A stretch of 8,264 nt of DNA from Tannerella sp. (GTDB lineage: Bacteria; Bacteroidota; Bacteroidia; Bacteroidales; Tannerellaceae), in NCBI GenBank assembly GCA_031271245.1, contig JAISWC010000316.1, positions 1 to 8,264 of the forward strand, written 5' to 3'. This document shows positions 1-4,992 of the stretch, piece by piece (position 1 is the first letter of the stretch; the number at the start of each line of letters is the position of its first letter). The notes below the pieces were generated by a model. That model searched no databases, was not told where the DNA came from, and saw only the letters and a list, made by a program, of their open reading frames with translations. The position numbers and the translations under genes were made by a program.

Positions 1-410
1 ATTTCCAGCGTGTACGACCGGGAAACGATGGTGCCCGGCGTTCCGAAGATGCCGATGTGTTTAGTCCGGCTAAGGAGGTCTACGACTTCGACGGTGGGGC
101 GTATGATGCCCAGCACCCGCCGTGCGGGGTCGATACGGGGCAGGTCTCGCTGCTGGATGGTTCGCAACGCTTTGGCCGAGGCTGTGTTGCAGGCCAGAAT
201 CACTAACGGGCAGCCGGCATTGAAAAGGTACTGTACGGACTGGCGCGTAAACTGGTAAACCACTTCAAACGACCGCGTTCCATAGGGTGTCCGGGCGTTG
301 TCGCCCAGATACAGGTAATCGTATTGCGGCAGCCATTCGCGTATCTTTTCAAGAATGGTCAACCCGCCGTAGCCCGAATCAAAAATCCCAATGGGAATGC
401 TTTTATTCAT
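1..410 (-). CDS. murI: Glutamate racemase, N-terminal part (runs off left edge)
   Basis: Cytoplasmic enzyme that converts L-glutamate to D-glutamate for peptidoglycan precursors. Reading the minus strand from the ATG at 408-410 gives 136 codons without a stop; the C-terminal half lies outside the window. Residues 8-16 read GIFDSGYGG, with the conserved Asp11 that acts as one acid/base region of the family. Residues 34-44 read YLGDNARTPYG, and residues 72-78 read LACNTAS with the catalytic Cys74. The second catalytic Cys would be beyond the edge. It is the last visible gene of an ompH-ompH-murI series on this strand, 87 bp after the preceding ompH. A hairpin with a T-run lies just upstream of its start, so expression may depend on read-through. 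No promoter of its own is seen. Identification is secure from motifs; it is a truncation by the window, not a broken gene. Confidence 0.96.
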   Translation of the reverse strand, partial: MNKSIPIGIFDSGYGGLTILEKIREWLPQYDYLYLGDNARTPYGTRSFEVVYQFTRQSVQYLFNAGCPLVILACNTASAKALRTIQQRDLPRIDPARRVLGIIRPTVEVVDLLSRTKHIGIFGTPGTIVSRSYTLE

Positions 411-421
411 CTGCTTCCATC

Positions 422-476
422 AAAAAAACTGAAAGTTGAAAATCGGGAATACTTCATTCTCAATTTTCAACTTTCA
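422..476 (-). terminator. AT-rich stem-loop with T-run between ompH and murI
   Basis: Arms at 430-443 and 463-476 are perfectly complementary over 14 bp (TGAAAGTTGAAAAT against its reverse complement) around a 19-nt loop. Read on the minus strand, the stem is followed by G and seven Ts (422-428). This is the layout of an intrinsic terminator or attenuator, although only three of the 14 pairs are G-C, so the stem is weak. It ends 12 bp before the murI start. The sequence also resembles low-complexity intergenic repeats common in Bacteroidetes, so it may be a dispersed repeat that happens to fold. Confidence 0.5.
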
Positions 477-497
477 ATTAAAAATGCCCCAGGTTCG

Positions 498-1007
498 CTA
501 TTTCAGTCCCAGTTTGGCCTTTACAAAGGGCGTGGCGTCGACGGCTGTGCTTCCGACATAAAGCAATACTTGCGGATCAAGGATGACGGCATATCCCTTT
601 TCATCGCCTACCGCCTTGATGGCGTTCTGCACTTTTTCCTGAATGGGGGCGTACAGTTCTTTTGCCTGCCTTTCCATGTCCTGGCGGGCACTGGGAACAT
701 AGTTCTGAATCCGGGTATCCAGATCCTGGATGTCCTGCTGGCGGCGCAGTTTGATATTTTCCGTCAGCGAGTCCTGTTGCGCTATATAATCCGCATATTT
801 CCTCTGATATTCATCCGTCATGACCTTTAAATCCTTCTCATACTGTTCATTTAAAGTGGCCAGTTTGGTTTCTACCTCCGAGATTTCCGGCATCGCATTG
901 AAAATTTCCGACTGATTTACAATGGCAATCTTCACTTCCTGCGCACAAATTCCCAGCGGGATCAGCGCCAACCATAGAACTATTAATCTTCTCATTTTAG
1001 CTATCAT
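498..1007 (-). CDS. OmpH/Skp-family periplasmic chaperone (downstream copy)
   Basis: Probable periplasmic chaperone that holds unfolded outer-membrane proteins on their way to the Bam complex. The 169-residue product has a signal peptide (about residues 1-22, hydrophobic core LIVLWLALIPLGI, likely cleavage after CA before QEV). A short strand follows (KIAIVNQSEIFNAMP, about 26-40), as at the start of OmpH domains. A long charged helical stretch rich in Glu, Lys and Gln (about 45-125) would form the coiled-coil tentacles. The C-terminal segment EKGYAVILDPQ (about 136-146) is the typical OmpH closing strand. An in-frame ATG at 993-995 (residue 5) is an equally possible start and gives a tidier signal peptide. 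There is no clear Shine-Dalgarno sequence, as usual in this phylum. It is a paralogue of the gene just upstream, separated by 50 bp, with a candidate promoter in the gap. Confidence 0.92.
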   Translation of the reverse strand: MIAKMRRLIVLWLALIPLGICAQEVKIAIVNQSEIFNAMPEISEVETKLATLNEQYEKDLKVMTDEYQRKYADYIAQQDSLTENIKLRRQQDIQDLDTRIQNYVPSARQDMERQAKELYAPIQEKVQNAIKAVGDEKGYAVILDPQVLLYVGSTAVDATPFVKAKLGLK

Positions 1008-1044
1008 ATTTAATTTGTTATTTGTTTCTCAAATGATTTGCGTG

Positions 1045-1052
1045 CAAATGTA
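1045..1052 (-). promoter_or_regulatory. Candidate Bacteroidetes -7 promoter element for the downstream ompH
   Basis: On the minus strand this reads TACATTTG, an exact match to the Bacteroidetes -7 consensus TAnnTTTG. It lies 38 nt before the ATG at 1007. No matching TTTG is seen at the -33 distance, so it may be a secondary internal promoter. It falls in the 50-bp gap between the two ompH genes. Confidence 0.5.
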
Positions 1053-1057
1053 CGCAT

Positions 1058-1576
1058 TTATTTTGAATATCCTAATTTTACGAGCACTTCATTGCTGATG
1101 TCTATTTTCGGCGAAGCGAAAATCAGGCTCATGGCCGATGCGCGGTCGACAACGGCCTGATAGCCCTTGTCTTCGGCGATTTCCTTCACGGCCTCGTAAA
1201 TCTCGTCCTGAATCGGCTTCATCAGGCTGTTCCGTTTCTGATACAGTTCGCCTTCCGCCCCGAAGTAGGTGCGTTTCATGTCCTGCGCTTCCTGCTCTTT
1301 CTTGACGATCTCCTCCTCGCGCTTGCTTTTCATTTCTGCCGAAAGAAACACCAAATCGCTTTGATAGCTCTTGTACATGTTCTGAGCTTCCTGTTGAAGC
1401 GCTTCCACTTCGTTTTGCCACTTCTTCGACAGTTGCGACAGTTGCTCGTTGGTCATTTCGTATGCCGGAATATTTTTCAAAATATATTCCATATCAATCA
1501 GCGCAAATTTCTGCGCCGTGGTTGCCAGTGAAAATAACACCAGCATCGCTGTTAATAAAACACTTTTCCGTTTCAT
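1058..1576 (-). CDS. OmpH/Skp-family periplasmic chaperone (upstream copy)
   Basis: Second member of the ompH pair, 172 residues, close to the usual family length. Residues 1-21 form a signal peptide (MKRKS n-region, hydrophobic LLTAMLVLFSLA, likely cleavage after TTA before QKF). The mature protein begins with the OmpH-type strand KFALIDMEYILKNIP (about 22-37). It then has a long helical region rich in Lys, Glu and Gln (about 40-130, with runs such as KSKREEEIVKKEQEAQDM) expected to form the Skp coiled coil. It closes with DKGYQAVVDRAS (about 137-148). The start ATG at 1574-1576 is the only sensible one because it begins the signal peptide. A TAnnTTTG element lies 38 nt upstream. It is divergent from the lipid/polyketide operon that starts near 1764. 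In many Bacteroidales this pair follows bamA; here the divergent operon occupies that side. Confidence 0.93.
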   Translation of the reverse strand: MKRKSVLLTAMLVLFSLATTAQKFALIDMEYILKNIPAYEMTNEQLSQLSKKWQNEVEALQQEAQNMYKSYQSDLVFLSAEMKSKREEEIVKKEQEAQDMKRTYFGAEGELYQKRNSLMKPIQDEIYEAVKEIAEDKGYQAVVDRASAMSLIFASPKIDISNEVLVKLGYSK

Positions 1577-1613
1577 AAGTCATTCTTTATTTATGATTTC
1601 GTATCCTGGACTG

Positions 1614-1621
1614 CAAAGATA
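1614..1621 (-). promoter_or_regulatory. Candidate Bacteroidetes -7 promoter element for the ompH-ompH-murI series
   Basis: On the minus strand this reads TATCTTTG, an exact TAnnTTTG match, 38 nt before the ATG at 1576. A transcript starting a few bases downstream would have a leader of about 30 nt. No clear TTTG is present at -33. It is the best candidate for the main promoter of the minus-strand series. Confidence 0.6.
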
Positions 1622-1700
1622 GGCAAGAGTTTTATCCATCGTACCGGATTACGTTAAATTAACAGGACATGCGCACGAAATAAACCGTCCGACAAACCGA

Positions 1701-1716
1701 TCTCAATTCTCTATTC
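1701..1716. repeat. Short low-complexity repeat unit (CTCAATTCTCTATTC type)
   Basis: TCTCAATTCTCTATTC resembles the AATTCTCAATT-like low-complexity repeats scattered between genes in many Bacteroidetes. Related text appears near 455-478 and, in reverse complement, at 4409-4447. It lies in the divergent intergenic region (1577-1763). Its function is unknown and the call rests on resemblance only. Confidence 0.35.
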
Positions 1717-1728
1717 ATAAGGAGGTAT

Positions 1729-1746
1729 AGGGTGCACCCTTTTTTT
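1729..1746 (+). promoter_or_regulatory. Perfect 12-bp palindrome followed by a T-run
   Basis: AGGGTGCACCCT at 1729-1740 equals its own reverse complement. Its last T begins a run of seven Ts (1740-1746). It sits in the divergent intergenic region, about 40 bp before the operon promoter at 1777-1806. It could be a binding site for a dimeric regulator, or a very small hairpin (four-pair stem, TGCA loop) acting as a weak terminator. The sequence alone does not decide. Confidence 0.3.
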
Positions 1747-1763
1747 CTTCGGGGAGGAAATAC

Positions 1764-2267
1764 ATGAACATTGTGTTTTGCGGAATGAATTTTTCGTGTA
1801 ACTTTGTGCCGCAAATTAAGCTACTGTTGGATTTAACGGAGATTGACATAACGGATATTTTGCCGCAACGCCCCCCCTTTATTATGGTGGACCGGTTGAC
1901 GTATTATGACCCGCGGAAAGCGATTACGCTGTACACCGTTCGCGAGGAGCATTTCTTTTGTGCTGGCGGCAAGCTCGAAGAAGCCGGGCTGGTGGAGAAC
2001 ATCGCCCAAACCTGCGCGGCGCACACGGGCTACGAAACCAGATACGGTCTGCAGGGCGACGGCGCCATCAAGATCGGACTGATCGGCGCCATCAGGAAGA
2101 TGGACATCCGGCGCGCTCCGCGTACGGGCGAGCAGTTGGAAACGACCGTCGTCGTGGTGGAAGACATCTTTTCCGTCTCGCTGGTGGAAGCGGAAGTAGC
2201 CATTGGCGGCGAAGTCATTGCCACGTGCGAGATGAAGATATTCTTAACCGAAATAAATGCCGGATGA
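1764..2267 (+). CDS. ApeP-like hotdog 3-hydroxyacyl-ACP dehydratase
   Basis: Probable 3-hydroxyacyl-ACP dehydratase that removes water to make the enoyl-ACP during chain growth. Numbered from the ATG at 1764 (167 residues), ILPQRPPFIMVDRL (32-45) is the FabZ/ApeP opening motif. His63 (EEHFF) and Glu78 (LVENIAQ) fall near the FabZ His and Glu positions, and AQTCAAHTGY (81-90) is typical of the ApeP branch. The usual FabZ loop HFPxxPxMPG is replaced by HFFCAGGKLEEAG. The start is uncertain. ATG 1764 has a GGAGG at 1753-1757, but a near-perfect promoter lies inside the first 14 codons. A TTG at 1827, giving 146 residues and beginning MDLTEIDITDIL, fits the family length better. I give the outer frame as the safe limit. 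It is the first gene of the operon and overlaps the thioesterase by ATGA. Family assignment is firm; substrate is unknown. Confidence 0.88.
   Translation: MNIVFCGMNFSCNFVPQIKLLLDLTEIDITDILPQRPPFIMVDRLTYYDPRKAITLYTVREEHFFCAGGKLEEAGLVENIAQTCAAHTGYETRYGLQGDGAIKIGLIGAIRKMDIRRAPRTGEQLETTVVVVEDIFSVSLVEAEVAIGGEVIATCEMKIFLTEINAG
1777..1806 (+). promoter_or_regulatory. Bacteroidetes-type promoter for the type II synthase operon
   Basis: TTTG at 1777-1780, an 18-bp spacer and TAACTTTG at 1799-1806 match the -33 TTTG / -7 TAnnTTTG consensus of Bacteroidetes housekeeping promoters. Spacing is within one base of the usual 19-21. The following TGCCGCAAA is a common transcript start context in this group. 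Transcription would begin near 1811-1815, downstream of the ATGs at 1764 and 1785. No other TAnnTTTG is seen on this strand between 1577 and 1763. Confidence 0.65.
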
Positions 2268-2692
2268 TGGAAGAAACGCGGTTGAAAACGTCGAAGGAAA
2301 TCGAAGTGCGGTTTAGCGAAGTGGATTCGATGAACATTGTCTGGCACGGTTCGTATGCCCTTTATTTTGAGGACGCGCGCGAGGCGTTCGGAAAAATATT
2401 CGGACTGAGCTATCGGCAGTATTTTGCAAACAACTGCTACGCGCCGCTGGTGGAGCTGCATTTCAATTACAAACATCCCCTGTTTCACGGGCAGCGGGCG
2501 CGTGTCGACATCGCCTACCGCAATGTCCCGGCAGCCAAAGTCATTTTCGACTACGAAATTCATCTCCTCCCGGACAACAGCCTCGTGGCCACCGGTTCCT
2601 CCACCCAGGTGTTTTTAGACAAAGATTTCCGGCTTCTCTGGAGCAATCCGCCTTTCTATGAAGCCTGGAAGAAAAAATACAACCTCCTATGA
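2264..2692 (+). CDS. Acyl thioesterase, 4HBT/YbgC-type hotdog fold
   Basis: Probable thioesterase that hydrolyses acyl-ACP or acyl-CoA, either to release the product or to clear misprimed chains. The product is 142 residues, the normal size for a single-hotdog 4HBT protein. The signature lies at residues 16-40: VRFSEVDSMNIVWHGSY with Asp21 at the catalytic Asp position of the family, followed by the helix ALYFEDAREAFGK. The later strands (ELHFNYKHPLFHGQRARVDI, about 64-83, and VATGSSTQVFLD, about 108-119) fit the beta-sheet. The start is the ATG at 2264 or the adjacent ATG at 2267. Both overlap the dehydratase stop, so translation is likely coupled. It overlaps the next gene by ATGA as well. 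APE clusters carry a comparable thioesterase (ApeK), but this gene could also be a general hotdog hydrolase. Confidence 0.88.
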   Translation: MMEETRLKTSKEIEVRFSEVDSMNIVWHGSYALYFEDAREAFGKIFGLSYRQYFANNCYAPLVELHFNYKHPLFHGQRARVDIAYRNVPAAKVIFDYEIHLLPDNSLVATGSSTQVFLDKDFRLLWSNPPFYEAWKKKYNLL

Positions 2693-3864
2693 CGACCCTT
2701 TTGAGTGACAATATTGTATCGGCGCTGGGCTTCACGACGGACGAAAACTTCCGCAAGGTCAGAGACGGCGTCAGCGGACTGATGTACTTCGACGGGCAGC
2801 TGCCGGGCGTATCCGAGCCGTTTGTGGCGTCGGCCATCGACGGCGCGGCGCTGGACAGCGCCTTCCACGCCCTGCCCCGTGCGGCGGAGAAACGCTATAC
2901 CCGCCTCGAAAAGGCCGTCATTCTCTCGGTGACGAACGCGCTGAAGGGGTTGCCCGTAGACCCGGCCGGCGAGAGGGTACTCTTTATCCTTTCCACCACG
3001 AAAGGCAACATCTTCCTGCTGGATTCGGCCGAAAGCGGGGGTTACGAACCGGAGCAAGTCTGTCTCTGGCGTTCGGCCGAACTGATTGCCGGCTACTTCG
3101 GCAACCCGAACGCGCCCCTTGTCGTCTCCAATGCCTGCATATCGGGCGCTTGCGCCCTGATGGCCGCTCAGCGGGCGTTGCAGGCCGGGCGTTGTGAGTA
3201 CGTCATCGTGGCCGGCGCCGACATGCTGTCACGTTTTATCATTGCCGGCTTCCAGTCGTTCAAGGCGCTCTCACGGGAAAGTTGCAGACCCTTCGACGCC
3301 TGCCGTTCCGGTCTGAACCTCGGCGAGGTGGCCGCTACGCTGATCGTGACGGAAAAGCCGGAAGCGGCGCTGCAGACCGGCGAAGTCGTCCTGACGGCCG
3401 GCGCCGTGTGCAACGATGCCAATCACATCTCCGGCCCCTCGCGCACGGGCGAAGGCGCCTACCTGGCGCTGAAGCGCGTCCTGTCCGGCGTCGATACCGG
3501 CGAACTGGCGTTCGTCAACGCCCACGGAACAGCCACACTCTATAACGACGAGATGGAAGCCATCGCCATCCACCGCGCCGCCCTGCAGGACGTCCCGGTA
3601 ACGAGCATGAAGGGCTATTTCGGACATACGCTCGGCGGCGCGGGCGTGCTGGAGAGCATCGTCTCCACCCGTGCGCTACGGGAGGGGATTGTCCTGAAAA
3701 CACCCGGCTTCGACACGCCGGGCGTCTCGCGACCGCTCCGGATGGTCACCCGCACGCAGCCGGTCAGGGGATGCCGGTGCATCAACATGCTGTCGGGGTT
3801 CGGCGGATGCAACGCCGCCCTGCTGTACACGCTTAAATGTGAAGAGGGATGGAGATTCAGGTGA
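2689..3864 (+). CDS. Beta-ketoacyl-ACP synthase (FabB/FabF-type KS), first copy
   Basis: Decarboxylating condensing enzyme that extends an ACP-bound acyl chain with a malonyl-ACP unit. The product is 391 residues, full length for the family. The catalytic triad is visible: Cys150 in SNACISGACA, His279 in NAHGTATLYNDE, and His313 in KGYFGHTLGGAG with Lys308. The Gly-rich C-terminal motif MLSGFGGCNAAL (367-378) is present. The N-terminal strand is short, starting directly at LLSDNIVSALG, where the usual V(V/A)ITG motif is shortened. The ATG at 2689 overlaps the thioesterase stop (ATGA), which fixes the start. The 3' end overlaps the short KS-like gene. It differs clearly from the second KS at 4993 and probably has another chain-length or partner preference. 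Comparable KSs in APE clusters work with a catalytically dead partner. Confidence 0.93.
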   Translation: MTTLLSDNIVSALGFTTDENFRKVRDGVSGLMYFDGQLPGVSEPFVASAIDGAALDSAFHALPRAAEKRYTRLEKAVILSVTNALKGLPVDPAGERVLFILSTTKGNIFLLDSAESGGYEPEQVCLWRSAELIAGYFGNPNAPLVVSNACISGACALMAAQRALQAGRCEYVIVAGADMLSRFIIAGFQSFKALSRESCRPFDACRSGLNLGEVAATLIVTEKPEAALQTGEVVLTAGAVCNDANHISGPSRTGEGAYLALKRVLSGVDTGELAFVNAHGTATLYNDEMEAIAIHRAALQDVPVTSMKGYFGHTLGGAGVLESIVSTRALREGIVLKTPGFDTPGVSRPLRMVTRTQPVRGCRCINMLSGFGGCNAALLYTLKCEEGWRFR

Positions 3865-4565
3865 AAAAACATATCCGGATTGTGCCGGGAAAAGTATGGC
3901 TGAACGGGACGGCCGGGTTCGAATCCGCCTCGAACGGAGATGTCCGGGCATTCCTGACGGAAGTCTATCAGTGGCTGGGGGTGGACTGTCGCAGGTTCTT
4001 CAGAATGGATCTGCTGTCGAAACTGGGATGGCTGGCGTCGGAATGGCTGATGGCGGAGTTTGACCCCGAACAGCCGAGGGAAGATACGGGCATCGTCTTT
4101 TTCAACAGTTGTTCCTCGCTGGATGCCGACCGCCATTTCCAGGAGACCATCCGGAACCCGGAAGCCTGTTTCCCCAGCCCGGCGGAATTTGTCTACACCC
4201 TGCCGAACATCGTGGCGGGCGAGGTCGCCATCCGCCACAGGATACACGGCGAGACGGCTTTTTATATCCTTTCTCGTCCGGACTTCCGCCGGATGACGGC
4301 CATCCTGTACGACACGCTGGTGTCCACCGGGCTGAATTACCTGCTGGCCGGCTGGCTCGAAGCCTGCGGCGACACGCTGGACGCCCGTGTCATGCTGCTC
4401 TGCAGCGGGGAGAATGGAGAATGTAGAATGGAAAATGGGGAATGGAGCGACGCAAAAGTATTCCAGCTGCGTTGTGCTGCCGCACTCGCCCCGCTTCTGG
4501 GTGGAGAGGGCGGTCGGAGAACGGATAAAGCACGGGAACAAAACGCCCGTGCCGACTATCAATAA
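3849..4565 (+). CDS. Short KS-like protein (ketosynthase N-terminal half, no active-site Cys)
   Basis: Resembles the N-terminal half of a ketoacyl synthase, as in the Ketoacyl-synt_2 (PF13723) proteins of APE-type clusters. It is probably a structural or chain-length partner rather than a catalyst. Of 238 residues, about 1-187 look genuine: DTGIVFFNSCSSLDADRHF (79-97) and SPAEFVYTLPNIVAGEVAIR (110-129) match the KS segment before the active site. Where the nucleophilic Cys should follow, the text is GETAFYILSRPDF (134-146), with no Cys. Residues from about 188 on (ENGECRMENGEW, APLLGGEGG) are encoded by low-complexity repeat DNA, so the natural C-terminus may have ended near 4410. The stop lies in a second AT-rich repeat. 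The ATG at 3849 overlaps the upstream KS by 16 bp. A GTG at 3861 overlapping the KS stop (GTGA) is an alternative start beginning MKKHIRIVPG. Confidence 0.72.
   Translation: MEIQVKKHIRIVPGKVWLNGTAGFESASNGDVRAFLTEVYQWLGVDCRRFFRMDLLSKLGWLASEWLMAEFDPEQPREDTGIVFFNSCSSLDADRHFQETIRNPEACFPSPAEFVYTLPNIVAGEVAIRHRIHGETAFYILSRPDFRRMTAILYDTLVSTGLNYLLAGWLEACGDTLDARVMLLCSGENGECRMENGEWSDAKVFQLRCAAALAPLLGGEGGRRTDKAREQNARADYQ
4409..4447 (+). repeat. GGAGAATGG-type low-complexity repeat inside a coding region
   Basis: An imperfect tandem of GAATG-like units (GGAGAATGGAGAATGTAGAA and following) runs through the 3' end of the short KS-like gene. The same text in reverse complement (CATTCTCCATTCTC) resembles the repeats near 455-478 and 1701-1716. 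Such sequences are typical of Bacteroidetes intergenic DNA. Base use differs sharply from the GC-rich coding sequence on its left, which suggests insertion or expansion in the gene's 3' end. Confidence 0.6.
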
Positions 4566-4584
4566 TCAACAATTAATAATTAAA
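4557..4584 (+). repeat. AT-rich low-complexity repeat before the ACP gene
   Basis: TATCAATAATCAACAATTAA and the following AATTAAA form an AT-only style tract like the AATTATCAATTATTAATTA repeats found between Bacteroidetes genes. It supplies the stop codon of the short KS-like gene (4563-4565) and the A/T-rich leader just upstream of the ACP start at 4590. A G+C-rich hairpin (GCACGGG 4530-4536 with CCCGTGC 4546-4552) lies immediately before it. Confidence 0.5.
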
Positions 4585-4589
4585 TAGAC

Positions 4590-4847
4590 ATGGATGAATT
4601 GATTTTAGAATTGAAACAGGAAATTATCAAGGTATTGAATCTGGAGGGCATTACACCGGCAGACATTGCGGACGACAGCGAACTGTTCGGCGCAGGGCTG
4701 GGGCTTGACTCCATCGACGCGCTGGAACTGATCGTGCTGCTGGAGAAGAACTACGGCATCAAACTCAAAGACCCGGCGCAGGGCAAGGAGATATTCAAGT
4801 CCGTCCGCACCATGGCCGACTATGTGGCGGCTCACCGGATTAAGTAA
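4590..4847 (+). CDS. Acyl carrier protein
   Basis: Small acidic carrier that holds the growing chain on a 4'-phosphopantetheine arm and passes it between the operon's enzymes. At 85 residues it has normal ACP length. The attachment motif GLGLDSIDALEL (36-47) has Ser41 as the phosphopantetheine site, with the DSI variant (Ile instead of Leu) common in APE- and polyketide-type carriers. The first helix (about 1-17) and the fourth helix near KSVRTMADYVAAHRIK (70-85) are as expected. The ATG at 4590 follows an A/T-rich leader typical of Bacteroidetes. It is the only ACP in the window, while APE clusters usually have two. It is followed by a 145-bp gap, the widest within the operon, which may set ACP levels apart from the downstream synthases. 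Confidence 0.95.
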   Translation: MDELILELKQEIIKVLNLEGITPADIADDSELFGAGLGLDSIDALELIVLLEKNYGIKLKDPAQGKEIFKSVRTMADYVAAHRIK

Positions 4848-4957
4848 TGCGAAACAGACAAAACTTAACCGTGTCGGATTCTTTCCCTGCGGCGTGGGGA
4901 GACTTTCCGACCGTGCCGGAAGACTTTTTTTCCGAAAACGTTGTTGTATGCCATTAA
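4847..4957 (+). CDS. Possible 36-residue small ORF coupled to the ACP stop
   Basis: An ATG at 4847-4849 shares its first base with the ACP stop (TAATG). It opens a 36-codon frame starting MRNRQNLTVSDSF and ending NVVVCH before a TAA at 4955-4957. The position copies the stop/start overlaps used elsewhere in this operon, and the frame fills most of the ACP-KS gap. No family is recognised, and no hydrophobic helix or Cys motif is visible. A frame of this length has a sizeable chance of being open by accident, so it is listed as a possibility only. Confidence 0.2.
   Translation: MRNRQNLTVSDSFPAAWGDFPTVPEDFFSENVVVCH
4904..4934 (+). promoter_or_regulatory. Possible attenuator-like alternative hairpins between ACP and KS
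   Basis: TTCCG at 4905-4909 can pair with CGGAA at 4917-4921, with one extra U-G pair; AC or GAC and seven Ts (4925-4931) follow, like a small intrinsic terminator. The same CGGAA can instead pair with TTCCG at 4930-4934, which would bury the T-run. The two folds exclude each other. Stems are only five to six pairs, so this may be chance. If real, it would reduce transcription beyond the ACP gene. Confidence 0.25.
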
Positions 4958-4992
4958 TTTTTTATTACTAAGTGATACGAAATAAACAGGAT

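Noticed and set aside
10..258. 82-codon plus-strand frame at the left edge
   Set aside because: Antisense to murI, whose catalytic motifs are explicit.
324..830. 168-codon plus-strand frame across the ompH/murI junction
   Set aside because: It is antisense to an OmpH gene with a signal peptide and family motifs; its own text spans the intergenic hairpin and shows no domain.
4530..4552. GCACGGG/CCCGTGC hairpin as a terminator before the ACP gene
   Set aside because: A 7-bp stem exists, but no T-run follows and the ACP and downstream genes would be cut off; more likely part of the repeat region.
3615..4562. 315-codon minus-strand frame opposite the end of the first KS and the short KS-like gene
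   Set aside because: No recognisable motif. It includes repeat DNA and is opposite well-supported genes.
4387..4587. 66-codon frame overlapping the end of the short KS-like gene in another frame, ending just before the ACP
   Set aside because: It starts inside coding sequence and runs mainly through repeat DNA; no motif. Considered as a displaced original C-terminus, but nothing supports that without orthologues.
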